A stretch of DNA of 64,000 nt from Actinoallomurus sp963850195 (GCA_963850195.1 CAWKKD010000007.1:186001-250000); one strand, 5' to 3'; numbered from the stretch's first letter, positions 46,028-55,016 are shown. Notes: generated by a model from the sequence alone, not told the origin. Translations and numbers: made by a program.

Positions 46028-47446
46028 TCAGCCGCCCTGCTGCTCCTGCGAGAGCCTGCCCATCAGCGTGCTCACGTCACTCGAGGAGTTCACCGTCGCG
46101 GCGAACGTCGAGCTGGCGTGGATGGTGAAGCGCCCCTTGTGGGACCGGTACCACTTCTTCCAGGCGCTACTGCTGGTCCGGCAGCTGACCGTCGTCTCCT
46201 GACTCGGCGTGCCCGAGCCCGAACCCGAGCAGGTCGACACGGTCGCGCCGGAGCCCCAGAACCTGGCGTTCATGGTCACCCGGATCGTGCCCGGGGACGT
46301 GCCGGACGCGGACGGCATGACCTTGCCGTGCACGGTGCAGCCCGACTCCGTGCAGCTCCCGAACTCGATCTTGCCGACCGGGATCATCGTGATCGCGGGG
46401 TCGTAGGCGCCCGCAAGAGCCTGGACGTCGGTACGGAGCTGGGTGAAGACCTGGCCCATCGCGGACGGCTCCAGCGTCGTCACGTTGAGGGCGTACGAGT
46501 CGGCGCCCGCGGTGCCCTCGATGCGTACGAGCCGGTGGCCGCTCTTGGCGATGTAGTACGTCGTCTCGCGGACCGTCATCTTGATGACCGAGGTGCCGCT
46601 GAGTGAGGTCTTCTGCGCGTCCGGGTCGTTGCCCGCGCCGCCCAGGATGGTCGCCAGCGCCGACGGTGACAGGTCCGACAGCTTCAGGTCGACGGCGTTG
46701 GCCGGAGCCTTGGCCCACTTGCCGTCCGCCTTCCCGGCCGACGTCGAGGTCTCGCCCTCGGCCGTCCAGAAGCCGGAGCCGGCCTTGAGGTAGGTCGTGC
46801 CGCCGATGTCGACGCGGCTCACCTGCGTGCTGTGCGCGCTGTACGTCCCGCGTGCGGTGCCCGCCTTGGTGACGCTGAAGTTCGCCGGGCCGCCACCGTA
46901 CGTGCCGGTGTAGGAGAGCCCTGAGGCCTTGCCGAGCGCCTGCCCGGCCTGCGCAGCGGTCTTGCCGGACGTCTTCGCCGGGTCGTCGCCCGACCCGGTC
47001 ACCGACACCACGACGACCACCAGCAGGAGGATCACCACGAGGGCGCCGACCACGATGCCGACGGTCGCGCCGCTCTTCTTCTTCGGCTGCTGCGGCGGTC
47101 CGAACCCGTACGGCTGCGGAGGTCCGGCGCCCCAGGGCGGCGGTCCACCGTACGGCCCAGGGCCGCCCGGCCCACCGGGTCCGCCCGGGTAGCTGGGGCC
47201 GTTCGGTCCCGTGTGACCGCCCGGCAGACCGGGGCCGGGAGGCGGAGGCCACCCCGCACCGGCCGGAGGCGGCGGCTGCTGCCACTGCGGCCCGTTGCCA
47301 CCGCTGGGGTGACCGCTACTGGGCTGGTTCGGCTGCTGCCACGGGGACCCGCCTTCGGCCGCCGGCTGGTTCGGCGGCTGCCACTGCTGTGTCTCCGGAG
47401 GCGGTGAACCCTCTGGTCTCTGGCCGCCCTCGGGCCCCTCGGTCAT
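46028..47446 (-). CDS. Proline-rich single-pass membrane protein with extracellular domain
   Basis: 472 residues. The N-terminal ~120 are Pro/Gly/Gln-rich and presumably cytoplasmic, followed by a KKKSG stop and one membrane helix, then an extracellular domain (SYTGTYGGGPANFSV, IGGTTYLKAGSGFWTAEG) that resembles LppX/LprG-like or DUF-type sensor domains, and a C-terminal part with two Cys pairs (FGSCTESGCTVHG; STCS/VSCRT). ATG 47446 has GGGGGAA upstream; an in-frame codon at 47509 is less likely. Divergent from nuoA2. Function unknown. Confidence 0.75.
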   Translation of the reverse strand: MTEGPEGGQRPEGSPPPETQQWQPPNQPAAEGGSPWQQPNQPSSGHPSGGNGPQWQQPPPPAGAGWPPPPGPGLPGGHTGPNGPSYPGGPGGPGGPGPYGGPPPWGAGPPQPYGFGPPQQPKKKSGATVGIVVGALVVILLLVVVVVSVTGSGDDPAKTSGKTAAQAGQALGKASGLSYTGTYGGGPANFSVTKAGTARGTYSAHSTQVSRVDIGGTTYLKAGSGFWTAEGETSTSAGKADGKWAKAPANAVDLKLSDLSPSALATILGGAGNDPDAQKTSLSGTSVIKMTVRETTYYIAKSGHRLVRIEGTAGADSYALNVTTLEPSAMGQVFTQLRTDVQALAGAYDPAITMIPVGKIEFGSCTESGCTVHGKVMPSASGTSPGTIRVTMNARFWGSGATVSTCSGSGSGTPSQETTVSCRTSSSAWKKWYRSHKGRFTIHASSTFAATVNSSSDVSTLMGRLSQEQQGG

Positions 47447-47573
47447 GACGTTCCCCCTGATATTCGCACGTGTGGCCGCGACCCTATGGTCGGTGTGGTT
47501 GTCCGACAAGTCATCTACATTGTCTGTTACCGGGCGGAGATCAGGGAGAAGTTGCTCTCTCTGCGGTGAGCAT

Positions 47574-47579
47574 TACGCT
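47574..47579 (+). promoter_or_regulatory. -10 box of the second nuo cluster (leaderless)
   Basis: TACGCT lies 7 nt before the nuoA2 ATG, with TTGCTC (47552-47557) 16 nt upstream as a possible -35 box. No ribosome-binding site precedes the ATG. No Rex-type palindrome is present, unlike operon 1; a short TTGTC-C-GACAA dyad lies at 47499-47509. Confidence 0.5.
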
Positions 47580-47586
47580 TGCTTCC

Positions 47587-47958
47587 ATGCACGGCTACTT
47601 CGGGCACTATCTCAGCGTTGTCGTGTTGTTGCTGGTCGGCGCCCTGATCGTCGTTGGCGCGATGTCGGCCAACCGGGCGTTGCGCCCGAGTAGGCCCACT
47701 CCCGACAAGCTCACGACGTACGAGTGCGGCGTCGACCCCGTCGGTGAGGGCTGGGCGCAGTCCTACGTGCGCTATTACGTCTTCGGCTACCTCTATGTGG
47801 TGTTCGCCGTCGACGCGGTCTTCCTCTTCCCCTGGGCGACCGTGTTCGCGGCCAAGGGGTATGGATACGTCACACTCGGTGAGATGTTCGTGTTCCTCGC
47901 ATTCCTGGCGGCCGGTCTCGCCTATGCCTGGAAGAAGGGCGTCCTCGGCTGGGTCTGA
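47587..47958 (+). CDS. nuoA2: NADH-quinone oxidoreductase-like subunit A (cluster 2)
   Basis: 123 residues, three helices, with TTYECGVDPVGEGW and FAVDAVFLFPWATVF, the subunit A hallmarks. Diverged from the cluster 1 copy. First gene of the partial cluster. Confidence 0.92.
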   Translation: MHGYFGHYLSVVVLLLVGALIVVGAMSANRALRPSRPTPDKLTTYECGVDPVGEGWAQSYVRYYVFGYLYVVFAVDAVFLFPWATVFAAKGYGYVTLGEMFVFLAFLAAGLAYAWKKGVLGWV

Positions 47959-47971
47959 GAGGATGACCGAT

Positions 47972-49072
47972 ATGGGTGCCGTCGATCTTCCGGAGCCGCG
48001 CATCGGCCCGGTGAGCAAGCTCGCGCCGAAGCCGATCAAGTTCGTGCTCAACTGGGGGCGTCGCTACTCCCTGTGGGTCTTCAACTTCGGTCTGGCCTGT
48101 TGCGCGATCGAGTTCATCGCGACGTCGATGTCGCGCCACGACTTCATCCGGCTCGGGGTCATCCCGTTCGCGCCGGGGCCCAGGCAGGCCGACCTGATGG
48201 TCGTCTCGGGCACGGTCTCGGACAAGATGGCGCCCGCTGTGAAGCGCCTCTACGAGCAGATGCCCGAGCCCAAGTACGTGATCTCGTTCGGCGCGTGCTC
48301 CAACTGCGGCGGCCCGTACTGGGACTCCTACTGCGTGACGAAGGGCGTCGACCAGATCATCCCGGTGGACGTGTACGTTCCCGGCTGCCCGCCGCGGCCC
48401 GAGGCGCTGCTGCACGGCATCATCCGCCTCCAGGAGAAGATCGCCGCGGAGTCGCTGGGCGAGCGCTACACACGTGACGGCGAGCCGGTCATGCCCGCGC
48501 CGCCCGTCGTACGCAAGCCGCCGACGCCCGCCGTCCTGCGCCGGCCGTTGCTCCTGCCGCCGGTTCCGGAACCCGAGGAGATCGCGGCCGCCGAGCAGCC
48601 GACGCAGAAACTCGAGCTCGCCGAGGCCGACTGGGACGCCGTGCGCAGCGAGCGGTTCGAGTCCTCCGACGCCGACGCCGACGCGTCGGCGTCGGAGGAG
48701 ACCCAGATCCTCACCTCGATCGACGAGGATCGGGTCCCGCCGGACGAGGACACCTCCGCCTCGGAGACGACGCAGGCGATCACCCCGATCCCGGAGGAGT
48801 CGCCCGGGACCGAGGAGACCCAGCGGCTCACGCCGCCCGCCGAGGAGCGGGCGCCGGAGTCGGAGGAGACCCAGCGGATCCCCCCGGTCGAGGAGACGCG
48901 GGACCTGCCGCCCGGTGAGGCGACGCGCGAGCTTCCGCCGGCCGAGGAGGACAGGTCGCCCGCCGAGAAGAAGAAGCGGCGCGGCGGACGCCTGCGGCGG
49001 CTCGCCGAGCCACCGCCGGTCGACGCCGTGAACGACCCCGACATCATTCCGGGACTGAGCGATGACGATTGA
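47972..49072 (+). CDS. nuoB2: NuoB-like Fe-S subunit with long acidic repeat tail (cluster 2)
   Basis: 366 residues, about twice the family length. Residues 1-170 are NuoB with all N2 ligands (Cys43/44 in GLACCAIEF, SNCGGPY with GAC before it, PGCPPRPE). Residues ~170-366 are an extension rich in Glu, Pro and Thr, with about six repeats of the form E-E-T-Q/R-x-I/L-x-P-P-x-E-E, ending in a Lys/Arg patch (KKKRRGGRLRR). ATG 47972 has GAGAGGA 8 nt upstream; ATG 47963 is the alternative. Overlaps nuoC2. Confidence 0.9.
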   Translation: MGAVDLPEPRIGPVSKLAPKPIKFVLNWGRRYSLWVFNFGLACCAIEFIATSMSRHDFIRLGVIPFAPGPRQADLMVVSGTVSDKMAPAVKRLYEQMPEPKYVISFGACSNCGGPYWDSYCVTKGVDQIIPVDVYVPGCPPRPEALLHGIIRLQEKIAAESLGERYTRDGEPVMPAPPVVRKPPTPAVLRRPLLLPPVPEPEEIAAAEQPTQKLELAEADWDAVRSERFESSDADADASASEETQILTSIDEDRVPPDEDTSASETTQAITPIPEESPGTEETQRLTPPAEERAPESEETQRIPPVEETRDLPPGEATRELPPAEEDRSPAEKKKRRGGRLRRLAEPPPVDAVNDPDIIPGLSDDD

Positions 49073-49682
49073 GCTGTCGGTGGCGTGGTCGCGGCGGTTC
49101 GGCGATGAGGTGCACAGCGAGGACTCGTTCGGCACGCTCACCGTGGACGTGCCGGTCGCGCTGTGGGTCGAGGCGCTGACCTTCGCCCGCGACGATCTGG
49201 CCTGCGGGTACTTCGACTGGCTCACCGCCGTCGACGAGCTGGAGGACGGCTTCGCGATCGTCGCGCACGTCTACTCGCTGCAGGAGCGCCACCACCTGAT
49301 CGTGCGTACGCGTGTGCCGCGCGAGGCGCCACGGCTGACCACCGCGACCGGCGTCTACCGCGGCGCCAACTGGCACGAGCGGGAGACGTACGAGATGTTC
49401 GGCGTGGTCTTCGACGAGCATCCCGATCTTCGGCCGCTGTTGCTGCCGGACGGGTTCGAAGGGCATCCGTTGCGCAAGGAGTTCGTGCTGGCCGCACGCG
49501 TCGCCAAGCCCTGGCCGGGCGCGAAGGAGCCGGGCGAGTCCGGGCACGGAGCCCCGAGCCGCCGCCGCATGCTGCCGCCGGGCGTACCGCAGGACTGGGG
49601 ACCCAACGCGCAGCCCGCGGAACCCCCGGCGCCGCGCCGTCGGGAGCGCGGCATCAGCCCCGAGGGTGGCGGCGATGTCTGA
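49062..49682 (+). CDS. nuoC2: NuoC-like subunit (cluster 2)
   Basis: 206 residues. Contains NWHERETYEMFGVVFDEHP and EGHPLRKEF, the 30-kDa subunit signature, and a Pro/Arg-rich C-terminal ~45 residues. It is not fused to NuoD, and no nuoD follows. Starts inside the nuoB2 3' end. Confidence 0.92.
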   Translation: MTIELSVAWSRRFGDEVHSEDSFGTLTVDVPVALWVEALTFARDDLACGYFDWLTAVDELEDGFAIVAHVYSLQERHHLIVRTRVPREAPRLTTATGVYRGANWHERETYEMFGVVFDEHPDLRPLLLPDGFEGHPLRKEFVLAARVAKPWPGAKEPGESGHGAPSRRRMLPPGVPQDWGPNAQPAEPPAPRRRERGISPEGGGDV

Positions 49683-50640
49683 GCTGCTCGTCGTCGCGGT
49701 CAAGCTGCTGCTCGTCGTCGTCGGCTTCCTCGTGCTCCCGCTGCTGGTGGGACAGGCCGAGCACAAGGTGATGGCGCACATGCAGGGCCGCCTCGGCCCG
49801 ATGTACGCCGGCGGGTTCCACGGCTGGGCGCAGCTCGTCGCGGACGGGGTGAAGTTCGCCCAGAAGGAGGACATCGTCCCGGCCGCCGCCGACCGGCGGA
49901 TCTTCACGCTGGCGCCGGGCGTCGCGCTGGTCCCGTACCTCGTCGTCCTGATCGTGATCCCGGTCGGACCGGGCGGTCAGGTGGGCGTCTCCCTGGACCC
50001 GGGGCTGTTCTTCGCCCTGGCCATGATCGGTGTCGCCGTGCTCGGCGCGATCATGGCGGGCTGGTCGAGCGCCAACAAGTACAGCCTGCTCGGCGGCATG
50101 CGCGTCGCGGCGCAGCTCCTGTCCTACGAGCTGCCGATGGTGCTGGCCGCCTCGTCGGTCGCGATGGCCGCAGGCACGCTGAACCTCACGAAGATCGTCG
50201 AGCACTGGCAGTGGTGGTGGCTGCCGTGGCAGGCCGTCGGCGGCGCGGTGTTCTTCATCGCGGGCCTCGCCGAGCTGCGCCGCCCGCCGTTCGACATGCC
50301 GGTCGCCGACTCGGAGATCATTTTCGGCCCGTACACCGAGTACACCGGGCTGAGGTTCGCGCTCTTCCTGCTCGCCGAGTACGCCGGGATCATCGTGTTG
50401 TCCGCGCTGACGACCGTGCTGTTCCTCGGTGGCTGGAAGGGACCGCTGATGGACACCCAGCTCGGCTGGCTGTGGACGCTGATCAAGGTGTTCGCGCTGT
50501 CGTTCGTGGTGATCTGGCTCCGCGTGGCCTACCCGCGCATGCGCGAGGACCAGCTGCAGAAGCTCGCCTGGGCGGGCCTCGTGCCTCTCGCCCTGCTCCA
50601 GCTCGCCCTCACCGGCGTCATCAAGGTCGCGATCGGCTGA
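49675..50640 (+). CDS. nuoH2: NuoH-like membrane subunit (cluster 2)
   Basis: 321 residues, about eight helices, lacking the long tail of cluster 1 NuoH. The acidic quinone-channel loop is altered: PVADSEIIFGPYTEYTG replaces PEGEGELVAGYHTEYSS, so the first Glu is Val and the second is Asp. MQGRLGPMYAGG replaces RPGPNRAGPFG. ATG 49675 overlaps the nuoC2 end. The next cluster gene is 2.9 kb away. Confidence 0.92.
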   Translation: MSELLVVAVKLLLVVVGFLVLPLLVGQAEHKVMAHMQGRLGPMYAGGFHGWAQLVADGVKFAQKEDIVPAAADRRIFTLAPGVALVPYLVVLIVIPVGPGGQVGVSLDPGLFFALAMIGVAVLGAIMAGWSSANKYSLLGGMRVAAQLLSYELPMVLAASSVAMAAGTLNLTKIVEHWQWWWLPWQAVGGAVFFIAGLAELRRPPFDMPVADSEIIFGPYTEYTGLRFALFLLAEYAGIIVLSALTTVLFLGGWKGPLMDTQLGWLWTLIKVFALSFVVIWLRVAYPRMREDQLQKLAWAGLVPLALLQLALTGVIKVAIG

Positions 50641-50644
50641 GGGC

Positions 50645-51280
50645 CTAACCGTTCAAATACCGCAGGACCGCGAGGACGCGGCGGTGGTCGTCGCCCGACG
50701 GGGCGAGGTCGAGCTTGGTGAAGATGTTGGCGATGTGCTTCTCGACCGCGCGGTCGGAGACGACCAGGGCCTTGGCGATGGCGGCGTTGGTGCGGCCCTC
50801 GGCCATCAGGCCCAGCACCTCGCGTTCGCGCGGGGTCAGCGACCCGATGCCGCGCCGCGCGCCGAGCAGGTGCCCGACCACCTCCGGATCGAGCGCCGTG
50901 CCGCCCGAGGCGACCCGCTGGAGCGCGTCCACGAAGTCGTCGATGTCGGCGACGCGCTCCTTCAGCAGGTAGCCGACCCCGGCCGCCGACCCGGCGAGCA
51001 GGTCCGCGGCGAACCGCGTCTCGACGTACTGGGAGAACAGCAGGATGCCCAGTCCCGGATGGGCGCGGCGCAATTCGACGGCCGAGCGCAGCCCCTCGTC
51101 GGTGTACGTCGGCGGCATCCGGATGTCGACCACGGCCACGTCGGGGCGGTGCTCGGCGACCACGGCCCGTAGCGCGTCGGGCGTGCCGACGGTCGCGGCG
51201 ATCTCGTGACCTCGGCCGGTCAGCAGGTGGGCGAGCCCCTCGCGCAGGATGGCGGCGTCGTCGGCGATCACGATGCGCAT
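50645..51280 (-). CDS. Response regulator, NarL/LuxR type
   Basis: 211 residues. Receiver domain with IADDAA and phospho-acceptor Asp in VAVVDIRMPP, then a LuxR HTH (LTPREREVLGLMAEGRTNAAIAKAL, DRAVEKHIANIFTKL). ATG 51280 is preferred because GAGG lies 5 nt upstream. It follows the histidine kinase gene by 7 nt and is its likely partner. It lies antisense between nuoH2 and nuoI2. Confidence 0.9.
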   Translation of the reverse strand: MRIVIADDAAILREGLAHLLTGRGHEIAATVGTPDALRAVVAEHRPDVAVVDIRMPPTYTDEGLRSAVELRRAHPGLGILLFSQYVETRFAADLLAGSAAGVGYLLKERVADIDDFVDALQRVASGGTALDPEVVGHLLGARRGIGSLTPREREVLGLMAEGRTNAAIAKALVVSDRAVEKHIANIFTKLDLAPSGDDHRRVLAVLRYLNG

Positions 51281-51287
51281 GGCGGCC

Positions 51288-52562
51288 TCAGGCATGAGAG
51301 GGGAGTTCGACGGTGACCACCGTAGGGCCACCGGGCGGGCTGTCGACCGTCATCCGGCCGTCCACGGTACGTACGCGGTCCCGCAGGCCGGACAGGCCCG
51401 ACCCGGCTCCCGGCACGGCGCCGCCGAACCCGTCGTCGCGCACCCGGAGGCGCAGCCGGTCGTCGTACTGGTCGACCGTCAGCCAGGCGCGGGTCGCCCC
51501 GCTGTGCTTGGCCACGTTGGCGAGCAGCTCGGCGGCGCAGAAGTAGGCGATGGACTCGATCGCGGCGGTCGGCCGGGCCGTGATGTCCGCGCTCAGTTCC
51601 ACCGGGACGCCGCTGCTCGCGGCGAGCGTGGCCAGCGCGGTGTCGAGCCCGTGGTCCAGTACGGGCGGGTGGATGCCGCGTACGAGCTCGCGCAGCTCCG
51701 CGATGGCCTCGCGCGCGGTGGTCAGGGCGGTGCCGGCCAGCTCGTGCGCCGGACCCTCGGGTACGGCGTCGCGGACCATGGTGAGCTGCATCGTCAGCGC
51801 GACCAGGCGGACCTGCGCGCCGTCGTGCAGGTCGCGCTCGATCCGGCGCAGCGTGGCTGCCGCGTCGTCGACCGCACGGGCGCGCGTCACCTCCAGGTCG
51901 CGTACGCGCTCGGTCAGCTCGTACGAGCCCAGCAGCCGCCGGATCAGCAGCCGGTCGACGAGCACGACCCCGCGTACCGCCCACGGCGCGAGCAGCAGCC
52001 CGGCCAGCCCGGCCAGCGAGATCAGGAGCTGGCGCGGGAACGTGTCGAAGTGGAAGCCGTGGATCTCCAGACCGTGCCGGATCCGGCCGTGCGCGTCGCG
52101 CGCGACCGAGTCGTTCAGGCCGAACGCGAGCTGGATCGGGTACGTGAGCGCCACGAAGCTCGATGCCCAGCCCAGGAGGACGACGTAGGCCTGGACGACG
52201 GCGAGCGGGAACCGGCAGATCAGGTACACGATGGCGCGCCAGCCCGCGCCGTCCGACAGCGCGGCCTGCAGCCACCCGAGCGCTCCCCGCGCGGGCCGCG
52301 GCGGGGCGGGGGGCTCGACGCGCTCGCCGAGCAGCCGCGCGGCCAGGCCGCGGTGCACGGCGCCGAACCCGCGCGCACCGCGCAGCGCCAGCGCCAGCAG
52401 CGGGATCCCGGCCGCCGTGACGGCCAGGCCCGCGCCCAGGACGAGAGACGCCAGGGCGTACGCGACGCCGACCGCGGCCAGCGGCGTACCGGCGACGACG
52501 TAGATGATCTCGGCCCACGCGCGGCGCGTGACCGGGGTGCGGAGGAACGCGGTGATGCTCAT
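51288..52562 (-). CDS. Sensor histidine kinase, HisKA_3 type
   Basis: 424 residues. A four-helix membrane sensor region with an extracellular loop, the phospho-acceptor box RRIERDLHDGAQVRL, and a HATPase domain (LLANVAKHSGA, DDGFGG, GSGLSGLRDRV). ATG 52562 has GAGG 5 nt upstream and starts the first hydrophobic domain. Signal unknown. Confidence 0.9.
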   Translation of the reverse strand: MSITAFLRTPVTRRAWAEIIYVVAGTPLAAVGVAYALASLVLGAGLAVTAAGIPLLALALRGARGFGAVHRGLAARLLGERVEPPAPPRPARGALGWLQAALSDGAGWRAIVYLICRFPLAVVQAYVVLLGWASSFVALTYPIQLAFGLNDSVARDAHGRIRHGLEIHGFHFDTFPRQLLISLAGLAGLLLAPWAVRGVVLVDRLLIRRLLGSYELTERVRDLEVTRARAVDDAAATLRRIERDLHDGAQVRLVALTMQLTMVRDAVPEGPAHELAGTALTTAREAIAELRELVRGIHPPVLDHGLDTALATLAASSGVPVELSADITARPTAAIESIAYFCAAELLANVAKHSGATRAWLTVDQYDDRLRLRVRDDGFGGAVPGAGSGLSGLRDRVRTVDGRMTVDSPPGGPTVVTVELPSHA

Positions 52563-52642
52563 CGGACCTCGAGTATCCGACGACCGGGCGGATCCCCGCG
52601 ATCGTGACAGCACGGAACCCGAGGGTGGGGCCAGCCCCACCC

Positions 52643-53329
52643 TCAGGAGATGAAGATCGCGTACTCGGCGATGCCCGCGACGATCGCGGGCGGCAGGTCG
52701 GCGTGGACGGCGAGCTCCTCGACCGAGACGAAGCCGCCCTGCTCGGCGCGGATCCGCAGGATCCGGTCCACCATCGCGTACGTCAGGCCGGGCAGCCGGC
52801 TGAGCGCCTGCGGCGCCGCGTGGTTGACGTCGATCAGCCCGCCGTCGTCGAAGGCACGCGGCAGCAGGTCGGGCCGCCCGATGCGCAGCTCGTGCGCGAG
52901 CCCGGGATCGTCGACCACGATCTTCCGCGCGGCCTCGCGCAGCGCCCTGCGGTGCCGGGCGACCTCGACGACCTGCTGGTTCAGATGGTCGCGCGGGTTG
53001 ATCGGCGGGAAGATCGCGGGCCGGGAAATGATCGCGTGTGCCGTGCTGGCCACCCAGGTCAGCAGGCCCAGCAGCAGGCCGAAGGTCCCGCCCCCGTGAG
53101 AGGACAGCGCCACGATCGAGCCGGTCACCCCCACGCCGTACGCCAGTCCGGCACCGGCCAGCGCCACGGAACCTCTACGCCGCGCGGCGTAGAGGAAGGA
53201 GACCGGCGAGGCGACACCCGCGGTGAGCACCGGGACCAGCGCCCACCCGACGCCGTCGGAGGCCCGCGCCGGTGGAGGCGGTGCCTGCGGCAGGGCGGGC
53301 GGCCGTCGAGACGGGGGTGGCCAGGCCAT
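52643..53329 (-). CDS. Membrane protein with ComEA-like helix-hairpin-helix domain
   Basis: 228 residues. A Pro-rich N-terminus, three or four hydrophobic segments, then a C-terminal helix-hairpin-helix pair (IDVNHAAPQALSRLPGLTYAMVDRIL; FVSVEELAVHADLP) like that of ComEA DNA-binding proteins. The HHH could bind DNA or act as a protein contact. ATG 53329 lies 6 nt after TACCAT (leaderless pattern). It is probably a separate unit from the kinase, about 80 bp upstream of it. Confidence 0.75.
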   Translation of the reverse strand: MAWPPPSRRPPALPQAPPPPARASDGVGWALVPVLTAGVASPVSFLYAARRRGSVALAGAGLAYGVGVTGSIVALSSHGGGTFGLLLGLLTWVASTAHAIISRPAIFPPINPRDHLNQQVVEVARHRRALREAARKIVVDDPGLAHELRIGRPDLLPRAFDDGGLIDVNHAAPQALSRLPGLTYAMVDRILRIRAEQGGFVSVEELAVHADLPPAIVAGIAEYAIFIS

Positions 53330-53527
53330 ACCGCGATGGTAGTCAGATCCCTGGCCGTAGTGATTCACGTCATCTACGACGGACCAGCGGCACCGATGGT
53401 TTCCTCGAGACCCCTGGCACGGTACGGCCCGGGGGCGCGCGAAGTGAATCGTGAGGCCGACCAAGATCGCCTTGTCGCGGCCCGGGGCGATGGGCTCGGG
53501 TTTGCCTACGGCCCGCGATAAGCAATC

Positions 53528-54028
53528 ATGGTGATCGTGGCACGCCTACCCGGAACCGGCCTGGCAAAGGGCCTCGCGGTCACGCTGCGCACGATGACCC
53601 GACGGTCCATCACGCGGCAGTACCCCGAGGTTCAGCCAGACCTGCCGCCACGCAGCCGTGGCGTCATCGCCCTGCTCGAGGAGAACTGCACCGTCTGCAT
53701 GCTCTGCGCGCGGGAGTGTCCGGACTGGTGCATCTACATCGACTCCCACAAGGAGACGCTGCCCGCCCCGGAGGGTGGACGGCCGCGGGCGCGCAACGTG
53801 CTGGACCGCTTCGCGATCGACTTCGCGCTCTGCATGTACTGCGGGATCTGCATCGAGGCGTGCCCGTTCGACGCGCTGTTCTGGTCGCCGGAGTTCGAGT
53901 ACGCCGAGTACGACATCAACGAGCTGACCCACGAGCGCGACCGGCTGCGCGAATGGATGTGGACGGTGCCGCCACCGCCCGCGCACGACGTGGGTGCGGA
54001 GCCTCCCAAGGAGCTGAAGTCGCGGTGA
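53528..54028 (+). CDS. nuoI2: NuoI-like ferredoxin subunit (cluster 2)
   Basis: 166 residues with two 4Fe-4S motifs, CTVCMLCARECP and CMYCGICIEACP, and an extra Cys just after the first (DWCIY). The ATG lacks a clear ribosome-binding site, so this half of the cluster may have its own promoter in the 198 bp upstream. GTGA overlap with nuoJ2. Confidence 0.92.
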   Translation: MVIVARLPGTGLAKGLAVTLRTMTRRSITRQYPEVQPDLPPRSRGVIALLEENCTVCMLCARECPDWCIYIDSHKETLPAPEGGRPRARNVLDRFAIDFALCMYCGICIEACPFDALFWSPEFEYAEYDINELTHERDRLREWMWTVPPPPAHDVGAEPPKELKSR

Positions 54029-54675
54029 CGGCTGCCGACATCGTCATCGTGCTGCTCGGCGTGGTCGCCGTCGGCTCGGGTGTGCTCGTCGTCACGACGC
54101 GGCAGCTCGTGCACGCCGCCCTGTGGCTGGTGGTCTCCTTCGGGGCGCTGGCCGCCTCCTATGTGGTGCTGGCCGCCGAGTTCGTCGCCTGGGTGCAGGT
54201 ACTCATCTACGTGGGCGCCGTCGTGGTGCTCCTGCTGTTCGGGATCATGCTGACCCGCGCGCCGATCGGCCGGTCGGACGATCTCAACTCCGGCAACCGT
54301 CTCGTGGCGTTCGTGGTGGCGGTGGCCACCGCGGCTTCGCTGGTCACGACGCTGGCGCGCGGCTTCCGGACGGCGTACTTCCCGCTCAAGGCGCGGGTCG
54401 GGCAGGGGTCGACGGCCACGCTGGGCGCGAGCCTTTTCCGCGAATGGGTGCTGCCGTTCGAGGCGCTGTCGGTGCTGCTGCTGGCCGCGCTGATCGGCGC
54501 GATCGTGCTGTCGCGCACCGACATCACCGCCCCTCACGACGAAACGCCCGACAAGCCCGACAGGCCGCGGGACCGCGGGCGCCCGAGCCCGTCCCTGGGT
54601 CTGGCGCTCAAGCGCCGCCAGAGTCCGGACGACGAGGACACGATCGTGCTGTCCCGGATCGACGAGGAGGTCTGA
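54025..54675 (+). CDS. nuoJ2: NuoJ-like membrane subunit (cluster 2)
   Basis: 216 residues, five helices with EFVAWVQVLIYVGAVVVLLL, and a charged C-terminal tail of ~45 residues (PDKPDRPRDRGRP). The nuoK2 start shares its last base. Confidence 0.9.
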   Translation: MTAADIVIVLLGVVAVGSGVLVVTTRQLVHAALWLVVSFGALAASYVVLAAEFVAWVQVLIYVGAVVVLLLFGIMLTRAPIGRSDDLNSGNRLVAFVVAVATAASLVTTLARGFRTAYFPLKARVGQGSTATLGASLFREWVLPFEALSVLLLAALIGAIVLSRTDITAPHDETPDKPDRPRDRGRPSPSLGLALKRRQSPDDEDTIVLSRIDEEV

Positions 54676-55016
54676 TGCACCTCGTCTACCCGGTCGTCAT
54701 CTCCGCGCTGCTGTTCTCCGTCGGGGTCTACGGCGTGCTCGCCCGGCGTAACGCCATCCTCGTGCTGATGTCGGTCGAGCTGATGCTCAACGCCGTGAAC
54801 CTCAACCTCGTCGTCTTCGACATGCGCTGGGCGGACCGGCTGCACGGCGGGCAGGTGCTGACGCTGTTCGTCATCGTGCTGGCCGCCGCCGAGGTCGGGC
54901 TGGGCCTGGCCCTGATCCTGCTGATCTACCGCAACCGCCGCACCGTCGACATCGACCGGCTGAGCACGCTCGCCGACCGCGACCCCGTACCCGACGAAGA
55001 AGGGGTGCGCCGGTGA
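54675..55016 (+). CDS. nuoK2: NuoK-like membrane subunit (cluster 2)
   Basis: 113 residues, three helices, both buried glutamates kept (SVELMLNAVNLNLV, AAAEVGLGLAL). A ~20-residue acidic tail is added. Translationally coupled on both sides (TGATG and GTGA). Confidence 0.91.
   Translation: MHLVYPVVISALLFSVGVYGVLARRNAILVLMSVELMLNAVNLNLVVFDMRWADRLHGGQVLTLFVIVLAAAEVGLGLALILLIYRNRRTVDIDRLSTLADRDPVPDEEGVRR

Noticed and set aside
45780..46202. Plus-strand open frames upstream of korA
   Set aside because: They run into the antisense of the proline-rich membrane gene and show no coding features.
47499..47509. TTGTC-C-GACAA dyad upstream of nuoA2
   Set aside because: Only 5-bp arms and no match to the Rex or other known consensus, so it is not listed as an operator.
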